Source: CAYYYG01 sp964591375
GTDB taxonomy: Bacteria > Patescibacteriota > Microgenomatia > UBA1406 > GWC2-37-13
Direction of reading: 5' to 3'
Length of the DNA stretch: 44,583 nt
Assembly (NCBI GenBank): GCA_964591375.1
Contig: CAZQAU010000015.1
Coordinates: 1-44,583 of the forward strand
In this document: in pieces, positions 19,807 through 28,800 of the stretch
Position numbering within the stretch: position 1 is the first letter of the stretch
How the letters are laid out: every line of letters begins with the position of its first letter
Notes under the pieces: generated by a model
The model's database searches: none
What the model was told of the DNA's origin: nothing
The model's input: only the letters and a program-made list of their open reading frames with translations
Program-made: the position numbers and the translations under genes

Positions 19807-21851
19807 GGACCTGGGTGACCCTGGACTTCGAGACTGCCAGCGCCTGCGACCTGAAGAAGGCAGGCGCATGGCGGTATGCCGAGGACCCTACGACCGAGTT
19901 GCTGTGGCTGTCGTGGAAGCTGCGCGATGACGAGTACCCTACGGACTTCCACCCAGAGTGGGTGCCAGACAGCCTCGGCCAGATCGTTGCCCTGGCCCTC
20001 GATCCCGAGGTGCTGTTCGTGGCGCACAACAACCAATTCGAAAAGGCAATGTGGCGCAGCTACATGATGCCAATCTTCGACGTGCCGGATGTCCCAAACG
20101 AGCGCTGGCATTGTACGCTCGCAGTCTGCGCGAACAAGTCGCTGCCGCTCGATCTCGATCGCGCTGCCATCGTGACCGGGGTCCGCTTCCAGAAGGACAT
20201 GGAAGGCAATGCGCTGACGAAGTCGCTGTCGAAACCAAACAAGAAGACCGGCAAGCTGGATCGCGCGAAGCCTATCATCATTCGGGTCGGGCAATACTGC
20301 GGCAGGGACGTGATGTCCCAGGACGCACTGCATCGTGCGATCGGGTGGCAGTCCCCCGAGGAGCGCCGGGTGTGGCTGCTCGATCAGAAGATCAATGAGC
20401 GCGGCGTACGGCTCGACCGCCCCTTCATCGAGGCGGCCGACAAGATCGTAACTGAAGGCTCCATCCCGCTGGAGCGTGAGTTCTTCCAGATCACGGGCGG
20501 TCTCAAGATGACCCAACGTGACAAGGTCATGCAGTGGTGCAGGGGCGAAGGCGTCAACCTGGCGGACTTCCGCAAGGAGACCCTAGCCGAACTGCTGGGC
20601 GACGAAGACGAGGAACAGACCCAAGGGCAGGATGATGATCCCTGGGTTGCCGAGCAAGAGCCGGAGCATATCGTTCTCCCAGATCATGTGCGCAGAGCTT
20701 TAACAATCCGCCAGCTTATAGGTTCAGCGTCAATTAAGAAACTTAAATCAATGCTCGCGTGCATTTGTTCTGACGGGCAGGCTCGTGGCTTACTCCAATA
20801 CCATGGTGCCGGCACCGGGCGTTGGGCCGGGCGCCTGTTGCAGCCGCAGAACTTCCCGCGCGGCAACCTGGACATCTGGGCGAAGGACGATACCGCGGAG
20901 CACAAGGTTGCGGTCCTGGTCGATGCGATCATGACAGGAGACTATCAGTACGTCGAAGCGCTGCTCGGGCCAGCGGTGCCGATCGTGGTCGCCTCCCTGC
21001 GCCACGCGCTGATCCCACGCATCGGCCGACAATTTGCCGCCGGCGACTTCAGCACGATCGAGTTGCGCGTCAACCTGGCCCTGGCGGAGCAATGGGACAA
21101 GGTCGAGATGCTCGCGAAGAAGGGCGACCCCTACATCGACATGGCACGCCTGATCTTCCCGCACATCCCGAACCTCAACAAGAAGGACCATCCCGAGGAG
21201 CGGCAGTACGGCAAGAACAGCGTCCTTGGTCTCGGCTTCCAGATGGGCGCCCCGAAATTCAGGTTTAAATATGCGCCTGATCGCGATCTCGATTGGTGCA
21301 AGGAGATCGTGCGCGTCTTCCGCCAGGAGTGGGCGCCCCGGATACCGAGCAATTGGTATGAGCTCGAAGAGGCAGCCGTTCGCTGCGTGTGGGACCGGGT
21401 GACCACTGAGGCCAAGGGCATCACGTTCCGGCTGGAGCGTGAGTGGCTGACGATGCAGCTACCGTCCGGCCGCAAGATATGGTACCGCAACCCGAAGCCA
21501 ACCAAGAAGGCGATGCCGTGGGACCCGACCGACGTGCGGATGGCGTGGACGTTCGAGACGATGAAGATGGGCCGCTGGGTGCGCGTCGATGCATACGGTG
21601 GACTTCTGACCAACAATGCGGTACAGGGCATGGCGCGCGACCTGATGGTGCACGCGATGTTCACTGCAGAGAACGAGGGCTTCGAGGTGGCGCTGACCGT
21701 CCACGACGAAATCATCACTGAGCCTGAAGAACACCGCACCGATGCTGCAGTGGCATTGGAGCAGATCATGTGCGACATCCCGGCCTGGGCTCGCAGCATG
21801 CGCATCCCCGTAGCGGCAGAAGCCTGGGCCGGAGATCGGTACCGAAAATGA
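19803..21851 (+). CDS. polA: DNA polymerase, family A
   Basis: 682 aa, GTG start at 19803. The N-terminal DEDD 3'-5' exonuclease shows LDFET (Asp8, Glu10). The polymerase domain has a TGRW-type thumb/template motif (HGAGTGRWAGRLLQPQNFPR), motif A GDFSTIELRV with Asp near 415, motif B RQYGKNSVLGLGFQMG (about 466-481; the canonical Lys kept) and motif C TVHDE near 632. It replicates the genome. Bases about 20690-20775, just before the TGRW motif, are strikingly AT-rich compared with the rest of the gene. Coupled upstream by GTGA and downstream by ATGA to the RuvC-like gene. Confidence 0.95.
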   Translation: MRTWVTLDFETASACDLKKAGAWRYAEDPTTELLWLSWKLRDDEYPTDFHPEWVPDSLGQIVALALDPEVLFVAHNNQFEKAMWRSYMMPIFDVPDVPNERWHCTLAVCANKSLPLDLDRAAIVTGVRFQKDMEGNALTKSLSKPNKKTGKLDRAKPIIIRVGQYCGRDVMSQDALHRAIGWQSPEERRVWLLDQKINERGVRLDRPFIEAADKIVTEGSIPLEREFFQITGGLKMTQRDKVMQWCRGEGVNLADFRKETLAELLGDEDEEQTQGQDDDPWVAEQEPEHIVLPDHVRRALTIRQLIGSASIKKLKSMLACICSDGQARGLLQYHGAGTGRWAGRLLQPQNFPRGNLDIWAKDDTAEHKVAVLVDAIMTGDYQYVEALLGPAVPIVVASLRHALIPRIGRQFAAGDFSTIELRVNLALAEQWDKVEMLAKKGDPYIDMARLIFPHIPNLNKKDHPEERQYGKNSVLGLGFQMGAPKFRFKYAPDRDLDWCKEIVRVFRQEWAPRIPSNWYELEEAAVRCVWDRVTTEAKGITFRLEREWLTMQLPSGRKIWYRNPKPTKKAMPWDPTDVRMAWTFETMKMGRWVRVDAYGGLLTNNAVQGMARDLMVHAMFTAENEGFEVALTVHDEIITEPEEHRTDAAVALEQIMCDIPAWARSMRIPVAAEAWAGDRYRK

Positions 21852-22552
21852 TGAAACGGATCGTCGCCTTCGATCTCGGCAGCAACTTCGCGATGGCGAC
21901 GGTCATTGACGGAGCCCTTCACACCGAGAAGATCACCCGCACGTCGGATCAGCTCCGCGAGCACTGGCTCGGCCAGGTCATGGGCTATGTGGCCGGCGTC
22001 TGCGAGCAGGTCAAACCGGAGCTCGTGTTCTACGAGCGCCCGTTCGCACGGGGCCAGGCTGCTACCCGCATGGGCTGGGGCCTAGCCGGCGTGATCGAGG
22101 CCGTCGCCAGTCAGGCAAATATTCCTGTTCTCGACATGCCGCCTGCCACCATCAAGAAATGGGCCACCGGCAAGGGCAATGCTACGAAGGAGGAGATGAC
22201 AGAGACTGCCCAGTTCATGTATGGTTATGCCGGCGAAGACGAGCATGAAGCGGACGCAGTTTGCGCCCTCTACTATGCGGACGCCAACAGCGAAACAGTC
22301 GAGAAGGAGACGGACGATGTCGAAGGGGAAGATGACGGACGCGGAGATCGTCCAGCGGATGAAGGTGCTGGAGAAGCACAACAACAACGCGGAGAAGGCG
22401 GCCAAGGAGCTGGGCATCGGAAGCAGCGCAATGCGGCAGACACGCCTGGACGCAAAGGCTCGCGGGCTGGCGGCGGACAGTCAAGTGGTGGACGAAGCCG
22501 CAAAGCTGCGCGTGGAGCTGCAAGCCGCAAAGGCCAGGGTAAGAGAACTTGA
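21848..22552 (+). CDS. RuvC-like Holliday-junction nuclease with overlapping C-terminal extension
   Basis: Starts at ATG 21848 (or 21851), overlapping the polymerase stop. RuvC-type RNase H-fold residues are present: Asp9 (VAFDLGS), Glu63 (VFYERPFARGQAA) and an Asp near 136 (DEHEADAVC). This core of about 150 residues fits phage RuvC-like resolvases. The frame then continues about 80 residues of Gly/Arg/Gln-rich sequence, entirely overlapping the start of the metallophosphoesterase gene in another frame. The tail may be real read-on sequence, or the original stop may have been lost. Likely role: resolving branched DNA before packaging. Confidence 0.82.
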   Translation: MMKRIVAFDLGSNFAMATVIDGALHTEKITRTSDQLREHWLGQVMGYVAGVCEQVKPELVFYERPFARGQAATRMGWGLAGVIEAVASQANIPVLDMPPATIKKWATGKGNATKEEMTETAQFMYGYAGEDEHEADAVCALYYADANSETVEKETDDVEGEDDGRGDRPADEGAGEAQQQRGEGGQGAGHRKQRNAADTPGRKGSRAGGGQSSGGRSRKAARGAASRKGQGKRT

Positions 22553-23549
22553 GCGAGAGCACGACACTGCAGAGAGTGTTCGCGAGCATCTGTTCAAGCT
22601 CTCTGCTCGGTCTCCGGAGCCGCCGGCATGGACGATGCGGGAAGGCAAGCCAGGAGCCCGCGGCTGCCCTGTAACGATCTGGTCCGACTTCCACTGGGGC
22701 GAAGTCGTACGGCCGGAGCAGGTCGGTGGCGTCAACGAGTTCAACCGCGCGATCGCGGTGCGACGGACGAAGCGCCTGGTGAACACCACGATCGACCTAG
22801 CCTTCAACCACATGGGCCGAGCGAAGGCTGAGTATCCCGGCATCGTAGTCATGCTCGGTGGGGACATGATTTCTGGCGACATCCACGAGGAGCTGATGGT
22901 CACGAACGATCGGACGCCCTTCCAGGCGGTCAACGACCTGACGGACAACCTGGCCGCAGCGATCGAGACTATTGCCACCAAGTTTGGCAAAGTGTTCGTG
23001 CCCTGCGTGGTCGGCAACCACGGACGCAATACCAAGCGGATGCGGATGAAGGATCGCATTTTCACCTCGTTCGACTGGTTGACCTACTGCAATCTGGAGC
23101 GGCACTTCGCGGGCTCGAAGCACGTGCAGTTCCTGATCCCGCCATCGGCCGACGCGCACTTCAGCGTTTACGGCCACCGCTACATGCTCACGCACGGGGA
23201 CAGCCTGGGCGTGAAAGGTGGCGACGGCATCATCGGATCGCTCGGCCCGATCATGCGCGGCGCTATCAAAGTTGGCCGCTCTGAGAGCCACATCGGCCGT
23301 GACTTCGATACGCTCGTGATGGGGCACTGGCATCAGTATCTCACGCTGCCCGGCATCATCGTGAACAACGCTCTCAAGGGCTATGACGAGTTTGCCCACC
23401 TCGCGCTGCGGGCTTCCTACAGCCGGCCTTCGCAGGCGCTCTGGTTCACACACCCGGAGCACGGCATCACTGCACACTGGCAGGTCTATCTCGAAGGCCA
23501 GCAGTTTGCCCAGGAGAGCAAGGACTGGGTCAAATGGGCGAAGCAGTAG
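22317..23549 (+). CDS. calcineurin-like metallophosphoesterase with N-terminal HTH/coiled coil
   Basis: 410 aa from ATG 22317, with GGAG seven bases upstream. Residues about 5-45 resemble a helix-turn-helix (ELGIGSSAMRQTRL), then a coiled coil to about 95. The metallophosphoesterase has WSDFHWGE (Asp124, His126), GGDMISGD (Asp183), VGNHGR (Asn234, His235), THGDS and GHWHQY (about 336-341), a complete dimetal set. Such proteins are phosphodiesterases or nucleases (SbcD/Mre11-like superfamily). The DNA-binding-like N-terminus favours a DNA substrate, which is inference. It overlaps the RuvC-like tail upstream. Confidence 0.88.
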   Translation: MSKGKMTDAEIVQRMKVLEKHNNNAEKAAKELGIGSSAMRQTRLDAKARGLAADSQVVDEAAKLRVELQAAKARVRELEREHDTAESVREHLFKLSARSPEPPAWTMREGKPGARGCPVTIWSDFHWGEVVRPEQVGGVNEFNRAIAVRRTKRLVNTTIDLAFNHMGRAKAEYPGIVVMLGGDMISGDIHEELMVTNDRTPFQAVNDLTDNLAAAIETIATKFGKVFVPCVVGNHGRNTKRMRMKDRIFTSFDWLTYCNLERHFAGSKHVQFLIPPSADAHFSVYGHRYMLTHGDSLGVKGGDGIIGSLGPIMRGAIKVGRSESHIGRDFDTLVMGHWHQYLTLPGIIVNNALKGYDEFAHLALRASYSRPSQALWFTHPEHGITAHWQVYLEGQQFAQESKDWVKWAKQ

Positions 23550-23644
23550 CAGCCTGCCAGGCCGCCAACGGAGGCGCGATTGTATTCATCGTGTGCGCCC
23601 TGTTCCTCGCTTGGGCGACGGTGACCTTCTTCAGTGGGGAGTAG
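23534..23644 (+). CDS. single-TM miniprotein (36 aa)
   Basis: ATG 23534 to TAG 23642-23644, overlapping the end of the metallophosphoesterase gene, with AAGGA about ten bases upstream. MGEAVAACQAANGGAIVFIV plus CALFLAWATVTFFSGE is one hydrophobic helix. Unknown; probably a small membrane protein. Confidence 0.55.
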   Translation: MGEAVAACQAANGGAIVFIVCALFLAWATVTFFSGE

Positions 23645-23653
23645 GAGAAACAC

Positions 23654-24037
23654 ATGAAACTCTATCTTGCAGGGCCGATGCGGGGGTATCCGGAATTTAA
23701 CTTCCCCGCTTTCCATGCGGCAGCCGCGAAGCTGCGGGCAGCAGGGCACGAGGTGTTCAGCCCGGCCGAACGTGACATCGAGCGGCACGGCACCGACATC
23801 TCGAAGGGCAATGTGACCGGAGACGAACACGTTGCTGCCAGCAATCATGGCTTCAACCTGCGTGAAGCTCTGGGCGATGACCTTGCCTGGATTTGCAAGC
23901 ATGCCGAAGGCATCGCACTGATGCCTGGGTGGGAGCACAGCAAAGGCGCCCTGGCCGAGCACGCTACCGCGTACGCGCTCGGGCTAAAGGTCGTGCTGCT
24001 GTCGAAGTCGGATATTGACGAAGGGAAGAACAGCTAA
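23654..24037 (+). CDS. DUF4406 protein, nucleoside 2-deoxyribosyltransferase-like
   Basis: 127 aa. The start MKLYLAGPMRGYPEFNFPAF and the later LMPGWEHSKGALAEHATAYA are the DUF4406 signature, a relative of nucleoside 2-deoxyribosyltransferases. In that superfamily the Glu after the GA...AE segment is the nucleophile. It probably acts on deoxynucleosides or related metabolites. ATG 23654 has AGGAG six bases upstream. Adjacent to a dATP/dGTP diphosphohydrolase-like gene, which suggests nucleotide-pool management. Confidence 0.82.
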   Translation: MKLYLAGPMRGYPEFNFPAFHAAAAKLRAAGHEVFSPAERDIERHGTDISKGNVTGDEHVAASNHGFNLREALGDDLAWICKHAEGIALMPGWEHSKGALAEHATAYALGLKVVLLSKSDIDEGKNS

Positions 24038-24480
24038 TGGCAAAGTCGACTGAGGATTATGATAGTCCTGCGTTGCCGGCAGAAGGCAACAAGTTCAACC
24101 CGATCGAGACGAAGGCGCCTCGCCGGCTTCTCGGCCAGCTCTCCAGCGAGGAGCGCAAGAAGTACCCGATGGCGTCGGGCCTGCTCGACTACTTCCCCGA
24201 TGCTCTGGCCTATGTGGCGCACGTATCCTGGAAAGGGAACGATAAGCACAATCCCGGCCAAGAGCTGCACTGGGCACGCGGCAAGTCAATGGATCATCCG
24301 GACTGCATCATCCGTCACCTGGTGGAGCGTGGCGAGGTGGACGACGCCGGCATCGAGCATGCAGGCTCATTGGCATGGCGGGCGCTGGCGGAACTGCAGC
24401 AGCTCCTGGAGATCAAGCACGATCTCGACAAGCCGCGGGCGGCGGTGGACGTTACTTCTCGCCCCTTCGCCAAGCCCTGA
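24037..24480 (+). CDS. dATP/dGTP diphosphohydrolase N-terminal-type protein (DUF5664 family)
   Basis: 147 aa. YPMASGLLDYFPDALAYVAH, then GNDKHNPGQELHWARGKSMD and IIRHLVERGEVDDAGIEHAG match the all-alpha NTP-pyrophosphatase-like family formerly DUF5664, with clustered His/Asp/Glu metal ligands. Members act on dNTPs in some phages. It is the last plus-strand gene and overlaps the convergent minus-strand membrane gene by 29 bases. No adenylosuccinate-synthase-like purZ is present, so diaminopurine substitution is not suggested. Confidence 0.82.
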   Translation: MAKSTEDYDSPALPAEGNKFNPIETKAPRRLLGQLSSEERKKYPMASGLLDYFPDALAYVAHVSWKGNDKHNPGQELHWARGKSMDHPDCIIRHLVERGEVDDAGIEHAGSLAWRALAELQQLLEIKHDLDKPRAAVDVTSRPFAKP

Positions 24481-24652
24481 TCTTTCCGTAGATCAGGATA
24501 CAGTACCAGACCAGGCCTGCAGCGGCGGTGATGGACGGGAGGATGCTCACAAGGCTTCCGAGCGCTGTCACCGCCGCAAGCACGTCAATGCCAGCACGGA
24601 TCGGCAGCGGGAGCGACGCCGCCCCTCGCAGCAAGACGCCGAGGAGGCTCAT
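24452..24652 (-). CDS. small membrane protein at end of late block (66 aa)
   Basis: Start at ATG 24652, coupled to the tail-fibre gene by ATGA. Two hydrophobic segments (about 18-36 and 38-58: IRAGIDVLAAVTALGSLVSI, LPSITAAAGLVWYCILIYGK) with a basic end. Holin-like in size and topology, but it lies far from the endolysin. It is the last gene of the leftward late block and converges on the early arm; a hairpin (24477-24483/24490-24496, CTGATCT/AGATCAG) spans the overlap. Confidence 0.65.
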   Translation of the reverse strand: MSLLGVLLRGAASLPLPIRAGIDVLAAVTALGSLVSILPSITAAAGLVWYCILIYGKIRAWRRGEK

Positions 24653-25806
24653 GCCCAGGTCCCTCTCGTTACGGTGCCAGACGGCCCAATCTTTTTCAGC
24701 TTGAAGAACGATCCCGCTTTCACCGTGGGGGCGCCACCAGGCGCAGCGCTGTATTGGAATTGCGGGATGAATGTGCCGGCAGCGTTCGTCCGCAGCATCC
24801 CCTGCACATCGAAGCTAGCCTGCTCGGTCGAAGACGTAGAGGCAGCTTTCGCAATCACTGCGGCAGCGCTGTCAGCGAAGACCGAGTGGTCGGCGGCCAA
24901 GGAGTTGGCGTCACCAGTGCGCGAGTTGGCGCGATAGTGCAGGCTGGTGATCGTCGCAGTGCCACCGAACAGCAGCGACGTGGTATGCGATGTGGTGCCG
25001 GCCGCTCGCGATAGGATCAGATGCCCCTCAATCTCATACAGCGTGCTCGCTTCGAGCGTAACGCCGCCGGCCGTCGGGAACCAGGGCTGCGCCGTATTGA
25101 CGTTCTGGCCGCCCGTGTCGTCGGACGACAGCAGCTTGAATGGGCTCAGGGCGTCGTGCTCCGGTTTCCAATACGGGTTCAGCAGCTCCCACCGGGTGCC
25201 GGAGGCATGGTACCGGAGCAGCAGCTCGTGATTGGCGCCATAGATGTCCCCCACCAGGAGCGCCTGGTTGCCATACTTTTTGAGGGTGCGCGCCGTCAGG
25301 CCGTTCGGGCCGAAGGTAACGCCAGCGATCGTATTAGCGCCGGACGCGCGGACGCCGACGATCTGACCGTCTTCCAGGGACAGGAGGGCCGGCGAGAAGG
25401 TCGCCTCGATCGCGTCTGCAGTGCCCCCAGCGACCGCCCAGGACACGCTGGAGGCTTCCACGTTGCGGTAGGGGTTCAGGAGTTCCCAGCGATCGTCCGG
25501 CTCATTGTAGCGCACCAGAACGTCCGCATCGACCCCTGGGATGTCGCCGGGCAGGAGAGCCTGGCCGCCACCCTTTACGATCGTCTTGGCCCCGAGGACG
25601 GACGGGTTGAAGGTCGTAGCGGCGGCAGTGTTCGCACCCAGGGCGCGGAACCCCAGGATCAAGCCGTCGGTGAGCCCGGTCACCGCCGGGTCATAGGTGA
25701 CTGCGATCGCGTTGACGGAGCCCGTGGCGATGCCCCAGGCGACTGGGGGCAGCTCGGTCTCAGAAGTGCCGTCCGGCCGGAGCCCGGTAGTGGTGAGTTG
25801 CGTCAT
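24649..25806 (-). CDS. tail fibre / receptor-binding protein candidate
   Basis: 385 aa. Residues about 24-112 and 121-211 are two copies of one domain: each has a G..NAI..T..PA...L.DG..VG.RA.GANT sequence followed by LL.GDI.G...E.L.RY....RWELLNPY. A C-terminal beta-rich domain (HLILSRAAGTTSHTTSLLFG) resembles fibre-tip jelly rolls. Repeated beta domains plus a distinct tip at the end of the virion module indicate a tail fibre. ATG 25806 has a GAGG site. It follows the ejection protein by 30 bases. Confidence 0.72.
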   Translation of the reverse strand: MTQLTTTGLRPDGTSETELPPVAWGIATGSVNAIAVTYDPAVTGLTDGLILGFRALGANTAAATTFNPSVLGAKTIVKGGGQALLPGDIPGVDADVLVRYNEPDDRWELLNPYRNVEASSVSWAVAGGTADAIEATFSPALLSLEDGQIVGVRASGANTIAGVTFGPNGLTARTLKKYGNQALLVGDIYGANHELLLRYHASGTRWELLNPYWKPEHDALSPFKLLSSDDTGGQNVNTAQPWFPTAGGVTLEASTLYEIEGHLILSRAAGTTSHTTSLLFGGTATITSLHYRANSRTGDANSLAADHSVFADSAAAVIAKAASTSSTEQASFDVQGMLRTNAAGTFIPQFQYSAAPGGAPTVKAGSFFKLKKIGPSGTVTRGTWA

Positions 25807-25831
25807 GGGAACCTCGCCGTGGTGATCCGCA

Positions 25832-25844
25832 CAACATTATTGCG
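25832..25844. promoter_or_regulatory. iteron-like element at ejection/fibre gene junction
   Basis: CAACATTATTGCG matches CAATATTGTTGCG of the control region at 11 of 13 positions, in the same orientation. It overlaps the stop codon of the ejection protein and lies about 25 bases upstream of the tail-fibre start. A single copy could arise by chance, but its position in a gene junction is suggestive of a shared DNA-binding site. Confidence 0.4.
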
Positions 25845-28800
25845 CGGGGTTGGTTTTGTCAATTTCTGCCTTCATCTTGCGGAACTCGCGCATTTGCTGG
25901 AGGCCCATGGTCGCCGCGGTCACCATCTGCTGGGACATGGCGTCGATGAACTTCCGCTTTTCGGCCAGGGTCATTGCGATCCCTAGACCACGCTGGCCCT
26001 CTTCACCCTCCTCGACGGTCTTGGTGTCGTAGATCGTCTTGATCATGGCCCTCTGTTTGCCGATCGCGGTCTTCAGTCCGTTGAGCTTGAACGCTGCTTT
26101 CGCCAGGTCGACCTCGCGGACTTCGTCCAGGTTCATCCGGCGCTTCGCCAGGCGCAGGTCCTTCTGCGCGGTCTCGAACTCCTTGTAGGCTTCATAGAAG
26201 TCGTTGACCTTCTGTCCGCCGACAGGGTTGCGCACGAAGAACCAGCCGACCAGCGGATTGTCCGCCGGCTCCCAGGGGCGCGTGTCCTCCGTGATCTTGC
26301 TCTCCAGATACTGGAGCGCCTTGAGCGGCACTGAACCTGTCCACTGGCGAACGTAGTTCTCGATCACGATCGGAGACACGTCAGCGCCGTAAGAGCCAAG
26401 CGTCGGCGCACCGACCAAGCGTGACAACGCCTTCGCGGTTTCCGTCGTGTTCGGTCCATACTGCATGTGACCACTGGCGCCCTCCAGGTCCTGAGTGATC
26501 AGCGGCTGACCGAGCTCCGTCTTATTGCGCGCGTGGTCGAGGAAGGGCTGTGCGAGTGTTGGCAGAGATGGAGAAAGCGACTGCGCTACAACCGACTTAG
26601 CGAGATCAAATGCCCCGCGCGGGTCTTCTTTCGCGAGAGCTTCCAGAAACCTCTCCATGGGCAATGAAAATATCGCCGGAGCTGGGCCAATGCCACGAGG
26701 AAGCTTAATCCGGTGGCCGTAAACCGCCGGCAGCACCCAATACTGATCCCGCAGCCAGGACTGCTGATTGTAGTATCGCGTCGGATCATCCTCAGCCTTG
26801 CCGGTGTCCGCGAGCATATTCGCAGCCCAATTCGTCAGCGTCGGCATAGTGAACACAGCGAACCCTGTAGCCGCAAGCTTCCCTTTGTTGTCCGCGATTG
26901 CTTTTCCGAATTGACCCAAATCTTTCACCATAGTTGTGAAGAAGACGGTGTATTGACTGTAGTTGTTCAGCCACGACTGCGTGAATTGCTCTGCGTAGTC
27001 CAGATGCCCGGTACGTGCGCCAGACACGGCACGTTGCTCCGCGAACTCGCGGTCGAGCATCGTTTTAGTAAAGGCCATGCGAGAGGCGTCGTCCATAAAG
27101 TGGGTGAACTTGCGAAACCGCTCCAGCGGCCTCAGTTGTCGGATTGCCTCCAGGGCTAAGCGCGGGTTGGTGAACACATTCCAGGTCCCTTGCTCCGTCG
27201 CTGGGAGCTGATCCAAGCCCTTCTCGCCATATATGTTATAGGCGTCCGAGATTGCTGCAGTCGCTCCGCCGCGCGCTCGCCACTTCTCATAGAACTCGCC
27301 AGCCCTCCAACGCTCCTTAAGAGCGAACAGCATATTCTGGCCTGGGTACGCCAATCCGTTCTCCGCTTGCACCGCGGCAGCCAGTTGCCCGACAGACCAG
27401 GACCGGAAGGTAAACGTCGGCTCGATCGTGATCCCCGTACGTTCCGCCTGCGCGAATTTCTGCAAAATGATGAATGGCAGTTCTTTGCTGTGCTGCCCCG
27501 TAGCGACCACTTTCAAAAGCTTGGCGACATCCGGGTCCTTCACACGGAGAACCATCGGTTTGCCGCCTTCGAAGAACAAGATGTCACTCGGACCGAGACC
27601 GAGCTTGCCTTGGTATGCGTTGCGCAGAGCTACGAAAGGAGCCCACGCTTCCGCAGCTTCTTTGGGCAGAGGGCGCCCGAACCCGTCTTCCAACACTCCA
27701 TCATCGAGCACCCGCAAAGAGCCATCGGGCAGCGTCTCAATTACATACGGACGCTGTGACTGATCCTCGATCTGCTTCGGCTGCCGGCTTTCCCAATCGC
27801 GGATCGCGCGCACGAGGTTGAGTACGGCCATGTTGCGATCGGCCATAGCGATCATGAGGTGCTTGTTGTGGAACTCCGCAGTGGGTATGTCCACGAACTT
27901 GGTGTTGCTGCCCCCCTTGATCTTTTTAGGTCGCTGCCGGACACCCTGCTCGATACCCGGCTGGATCGGCACCCACTTCGGGTCGATTATACGGTTCAGT
28001 GAGATGTGCCATTGTCCCAGGTCTTTGAGAGCGTCAGCACGTTTCTGGTCAACCAACTCCGCGATGTGGATGTAGTCGACCGTACCGTTCTTGTTCTCAC
28101 GGATCGTGGCCGCGGCTTTCTCGTATTTCTTGCCCACGCCTTTCATAGACAAATATTGAACGGCGTCGTCGAGATCGATGCCTACATCAACCCCACGCTT
28201 CGCGAGTTCGAGCGCTCGGCCGTACATCATATAGGCATAGAAGCCTTCCGTCGTCCCGCCATTTCCGCCGACTTCCTTCATAGCCCTCTTCCATGACGCG
28301 CGGCTCACGACTTCATAGCTGACCGGTTCAATGACCCCCGTGTCGAAGAACATCTGCGCCCGGTCACGCGAAGAATAAATGAGACGGAATGCGTCTTCGA
28401 GGATGTGCTCCTGCACACCCAGCTTTTTTTCGACCCGGTGCGCGGGTGATGAAAGCTCGCCGCCAAACTGGTCTTCGAGAACCCGTCGCATCTTCGCGAA
28501 CCAGCCGATCGGCTCCTCGACCGGGATGCCAACACGCACGCCAGGTTCACCAATCCGGTCCATCAGCTTCGCGACAAGATCATCCTCGGACAAGCGCAGG
28601 GCCGGGTCCAGGTCGATGCGCGGAGGCTTCTTGCCTGGCTCCTTGGGAGCTTCTGGCAGTCCGCCCTTCGGCGGCTTCGGAGGTTTGCCACCGCCGCTAC
28701 CTCCCTGCGCTTTCGCGCGCTCGCGAGCTTCAGTCACCCACTTCGGGTCCGTGTAACCCTCTTCAACGGTGATCTTCTCTTCGCCAGTCGTCTCGTTCTT

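Noticed and set aside
24037..24480. Z-genome (diaminopurine) phage suggested by the dATP/dGTP diphosphohydrolase-like gene and family A polymerase
   Set aside because: No adenylosuccinate-synthetase-like PurZ gene is present anywhere, so the pathway would lack its key enzyme.
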